Both the position numbers and the translations under genes were made by a program. A DNA stretch of 12,430 nt, taken from an uncultured Clostridia bacterium. GTDB taxonomy: Bacteria; Bacillota; Clostridia; TANB77; CAG-508. This document shows positions 11,971 through 12,430 of the stretch, one piece after another. The notes below the pieces were generated by a model. The model was not told the origin of the DNA. It searched no databases and saw only the letters and a program-made list of their open reading frames with translations. Position 1 is the first letter of the stretch, and every line of letters starts with the position of its first letter. The stretch covers positions 1-12,430 of the forward strand of contig CAOMRW010000034.1 of assembly GCA_948485625.1 (NCBI GenBank). Reading direction: 5' to 3'.

Positions 11971-12430
11971 ATGAATAGAAGATTTAAAAATCAAAGAGCT
12001 ATAACATTAATAGCATTAGTAATAACAATAATAATTTTATTAATATTAGCAGGAATATCAATAGCTTCTTTAACAGGAAGTGGATTATTTGGAAAAGCAG
12101 AAGAAGCAAAAGTAAAGACAGAGATAGCCAATATAGAAGAAGAGGCAAATTTGACATATTCTGAATTATCAATATCTCAATATATGAATGAAGTAGATAA
12201 ACCAGAAATGTCAAATATAGTAAGTAAATTAATTGATAAAGGATATAAAATAGAACATGTAATGGCATCAGGAACTACAATAACAGGAATAAGTTTAGAT
12301 AAAGATGTGATTTCATTATCAGTAAATGGGACAGCAATAATAACAGTAAAATATGATGGAAGTTCAGATCCAATAAATTATTATGTAGTAATAAATGAAG
12401 AATATTATAAAATGACATTAACAGAAAATG
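11971..12430 (+). CDS. Prepilin-like (type IV pilin N-terminus) protein, incomplete at the window end
   Basis: The frame is open from ATG 11971 to the window end (153 residues seen). AAAGGAG ends ten bases before the start. A basic leader (MNRRFKNQRA, 1-10) is followed by a hydrophobic helix ITLIALVITIIILLILAGIS (11-30), the signature of the clostridial prepilin-like family related to type IV pilins and pseudopilins. An amphipathic helix follows (GLFGKAEEAKVKTEIANIEEE, 38-58). The -1 residue is Ala rather than the usual Gly, and position 5 of the mature helix is Ala rather than Glu, so classical assembly into a pilus is uncertain. Residues about 107-128 (SLDKDVISLSVNGTAIITV) resemble a bacterial Ig-like (Big2) strand pair. 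The protein is probably anchored in the membrane with its C-terminal part outside. The remainder and any partner genes lie beyond the window. Confidence 0.85.
   Translation, partial: MNRRFKNQRAITLIALVITIIILLILAGISIASLTGSGLFGKAEEAKVKTEIANIEEEANLTYSELSISQYMNEVDKPEMSNIVSKLIDKGYKIEHVMASGTTITGISLDKDVISLSVNGTAIITVKYDGSSDPINYYVVINEEYYKMTLTEN

Noticed and set aside
11999..12268. Minus-strand ORF of 89 residues, nearly all Leu and Ile
   Set aside because: It lies wholly inside the prepilin-like gene on the other strand, has low complexity and no ribosome binding site. The + strand frame has a strong RBS, promoter and recognisable N-terminus.

Overview
The window is about 12.4 kb of very AT-rich DNA (roughly 25-28% GC by eye). 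All supported genes lie on the + strand. Strong AGGAGG-type ribosome binding sites, sigma-A-like promoters, a Leu tRNA with encoded CCA, a prepilin-like protein with the ITLIALV...LLILAG signature, and A/T-ending codon use all suggest a low-GC Firmicute, most likely an (uncultured) clostridial chromosome. No phage, transposase, CRISPR or integrase sequence is visible.

Layout. (1) 1-525: a single 93-aa orphan gene with its own promoter and terminator, preceded by an imperfect 27-nt tandem repeat. (2) 546-5612: metG (methionyl-tRNA synthetase), then a membrane-anchored NodB-type polysaccharide deacetylase, then a 774-aa charged coiled-coil protein of unknown function that starts with TTG. These probably form one transcription unit, with a chain of overlapping mini-ORFs between the last two genes. 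(3) 5627-5814: tRNA-Leu(CAA) with promoter and terminator. (4) 5907-6011: a tiny 34-codon ORF with a very strong ribosome binding site and unusual C-ending codons. (5) 6071-7832: a near-consensus promoter, a 214-aa helical protein and a 296-aa four-helix membrane protein of unknown function, ending in an 18-bp bidirectional terminator. (6) 7844-8548: a two-gene unit of 105-aa and 83-aa unknown proteins with promoter and terminator. (7) 8549-9415: an AT-palindrome-rich spacer, a permuted NlpC/P60 (YiiX-like) candidate protein preceded by a perfect leader hairpin, and a 17-bp perfect hairpin with no U-tract. (8) 9416-11633: feoB (ferrous iron transporter, TTG start, no feoA beside it) and its terminator. 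(9) 11640-12430: a regulatory-looking spacer with 13-nt tandem repeats, an extended -10 promoter with a hairpin at the predicted transcript 5' end, and a prepilin-like surface or secreted protein that runs off the end of the window.

The window is mostly ordinary housekeeping genes mixed with lineage-specific genes I cannot name. A recurring theme is the extended -10 promoter TATGnTAATAT. I see no clear novel multi-gene system. The best candidates for undescribed biology are the helical protein plus membrane protein pair (6134-7714), the 774-aa coiled-coil protein with its mini-ORF leader, and the 34-codon ORF after the tRNA.
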